Of a stretch of DNA of 22,333 nt, positions 22,143-22,333 are shown one piece after another. Under the pieces are notes generated by a model. That model saw nothing but the letters and a program-made list of their open reading frames with translations, did no database searches and was not told the origin of the DNA. This DNA is from Amarobacter sp035326025 (GTDB lineage: Bacteria > Chloroflexota > Dehalococcoidia > Tepidiformales > Tepidiformaceae), in NCBI GenBank assembly GCA_035326025.1, contig DAOKYT010000047.1, positions 1 to 22,333 on the forward strand, written 5' to 3'. The first letter of the stretch is position 1. Each line of letters begins with the position of its first letter. The position numbers and the translations under genes are program-made.

Positions 22143-22333
22143 CGCCCGAACAGTTGGCCACCCTCCGCGAGTCCATCCGCATGACCCGCGAGCAACTCGC
22201 CGAAGCCCTCGGCGTCGAGCGCACCACCATCTGGCGCTGGGAGACCGGGGACGCGCCGATCCCCGCCTACCTCCCCCTGGCCCTGTTGTGGATACGCCAC
22301 ACCCGGCGCACCATGCAGGGCAACAACTACCCG
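22139..22333 (+). CDS. XRE-family helix-turn-helix protein, 3' end outside window
   Basis: 65 codons are visible, open to the window edge. Residues 4 to 37 are a Cro/CI-type helix-turn-helix: LATLRESIRMTREQLAEALG, then VERTTIWRWETG. The N-terminal 42 residues match the protein at 20878 at 18 ungapped positions, both starting MTP and both with RWE-G-IP after the recognition helix. GGGAG lies 8 bases upstream. It could be a second regulator of the small-gene module or a diverged duplicate. Confidence 0.8.
   Translation, partial: MTPEQLATLRESIRMTREQLAEALGVERTTIWRWETGDAPIPAYLPLALLWIRHTRRTMQGNNYP

Noticed and set aside
1..22333. tRNA genes, CRISPR arrays, integrase/att sites and insertion sequences
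   Set aside because: No cloverleaf, no regularly spaced repeat-spacer array, no transposase or integrase frame and no terminal inverted repeats were seen by reading both strands.

Overview
The window is a piece of a tailed double-stranded DNA phage or prophage with a GC-rich genome. A minus-strand packaging and head module fills positions 1 to about 19.2 kb. A plus-strand module of very small genes runs from about 19.7 kb to the right edge. The two are separated by about 0.5 kb of non-coding DNA with short repeats. I see no tRNA, CRISPR array, insertion sequence, integrase or ribosomal RNA. Starts are ATG, GTG and TTG, usually with a clear purine-rich ribosome binding site. The host cannot be named from the sequence; a high-GC bacterium is the safe statement.

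Late module, read right to left along its transcription: small terminase, a roughly 240-base gap, large terminase, a 31-residue membrane peptide, portal, a 139-residue protein, a protein with a degenerate M23 peptidase-like domain and a tape-measure-like C-terminal region, a coiled-coil protein, a Cys/His zinc-binding protein, a 1777-residue giant with a DdrB/ParB-like domain, a scaffold-like protein, the major capsid protein, a decoration-like protein, a beta-rich protein, an FmdB-type zinc ribbon, a coiled-coil protein with a SAP/HeH-like tail, a small beta-rich protein, a helical protein, a 229-residue virion-type beta protein, and the first 14 codons of a further gene. Gene spacing is tight (stop/start overlaps or about 5 to 40 bases), so this looks like one long late operon. 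Its unusual trait is the roughly 9 kb block between portal and scaffold. That block holds the giant and its partners, which I infer are internal or ejected virion proteins. No tail tube, sheath or fibre gene is inside the window, so morphology is open; a short-tailed phage is plausible but unproven.

Early-type module, plus strand: three cassettes of tiny genes. Cassette A has 51 and 108 residue proteins. Cassette B has 80, 39, 67 and 73 residue proteins. Cassette C has 135, 79 and 89 residue proteins and then a protein cut by the window edge. Several carry Cys-pair zinc-binding motifs. Cassettes B and C each include a small XRE-type helix-turn-helix protein, and the two are clearly related. 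Two zinc-type proteins share a C-terminal motif, DTHxTExExNG[FW]RxT. Strong hairpins lie between cassettes, and the one before cassette C sits at the predicted transcription start of a good promoter-like sequence. The module resembles phage early or host-takeover loci, but no specific function can be assigned.

The most interesting items are the giant polyvalent-type protein inside the head operon, the M23-like domain lacking two expected zinc ligands, the repeat-rich region between the divergent modules, the shared motif in early proteins, and two tiny membrane proteins that standard gene calling could miss.
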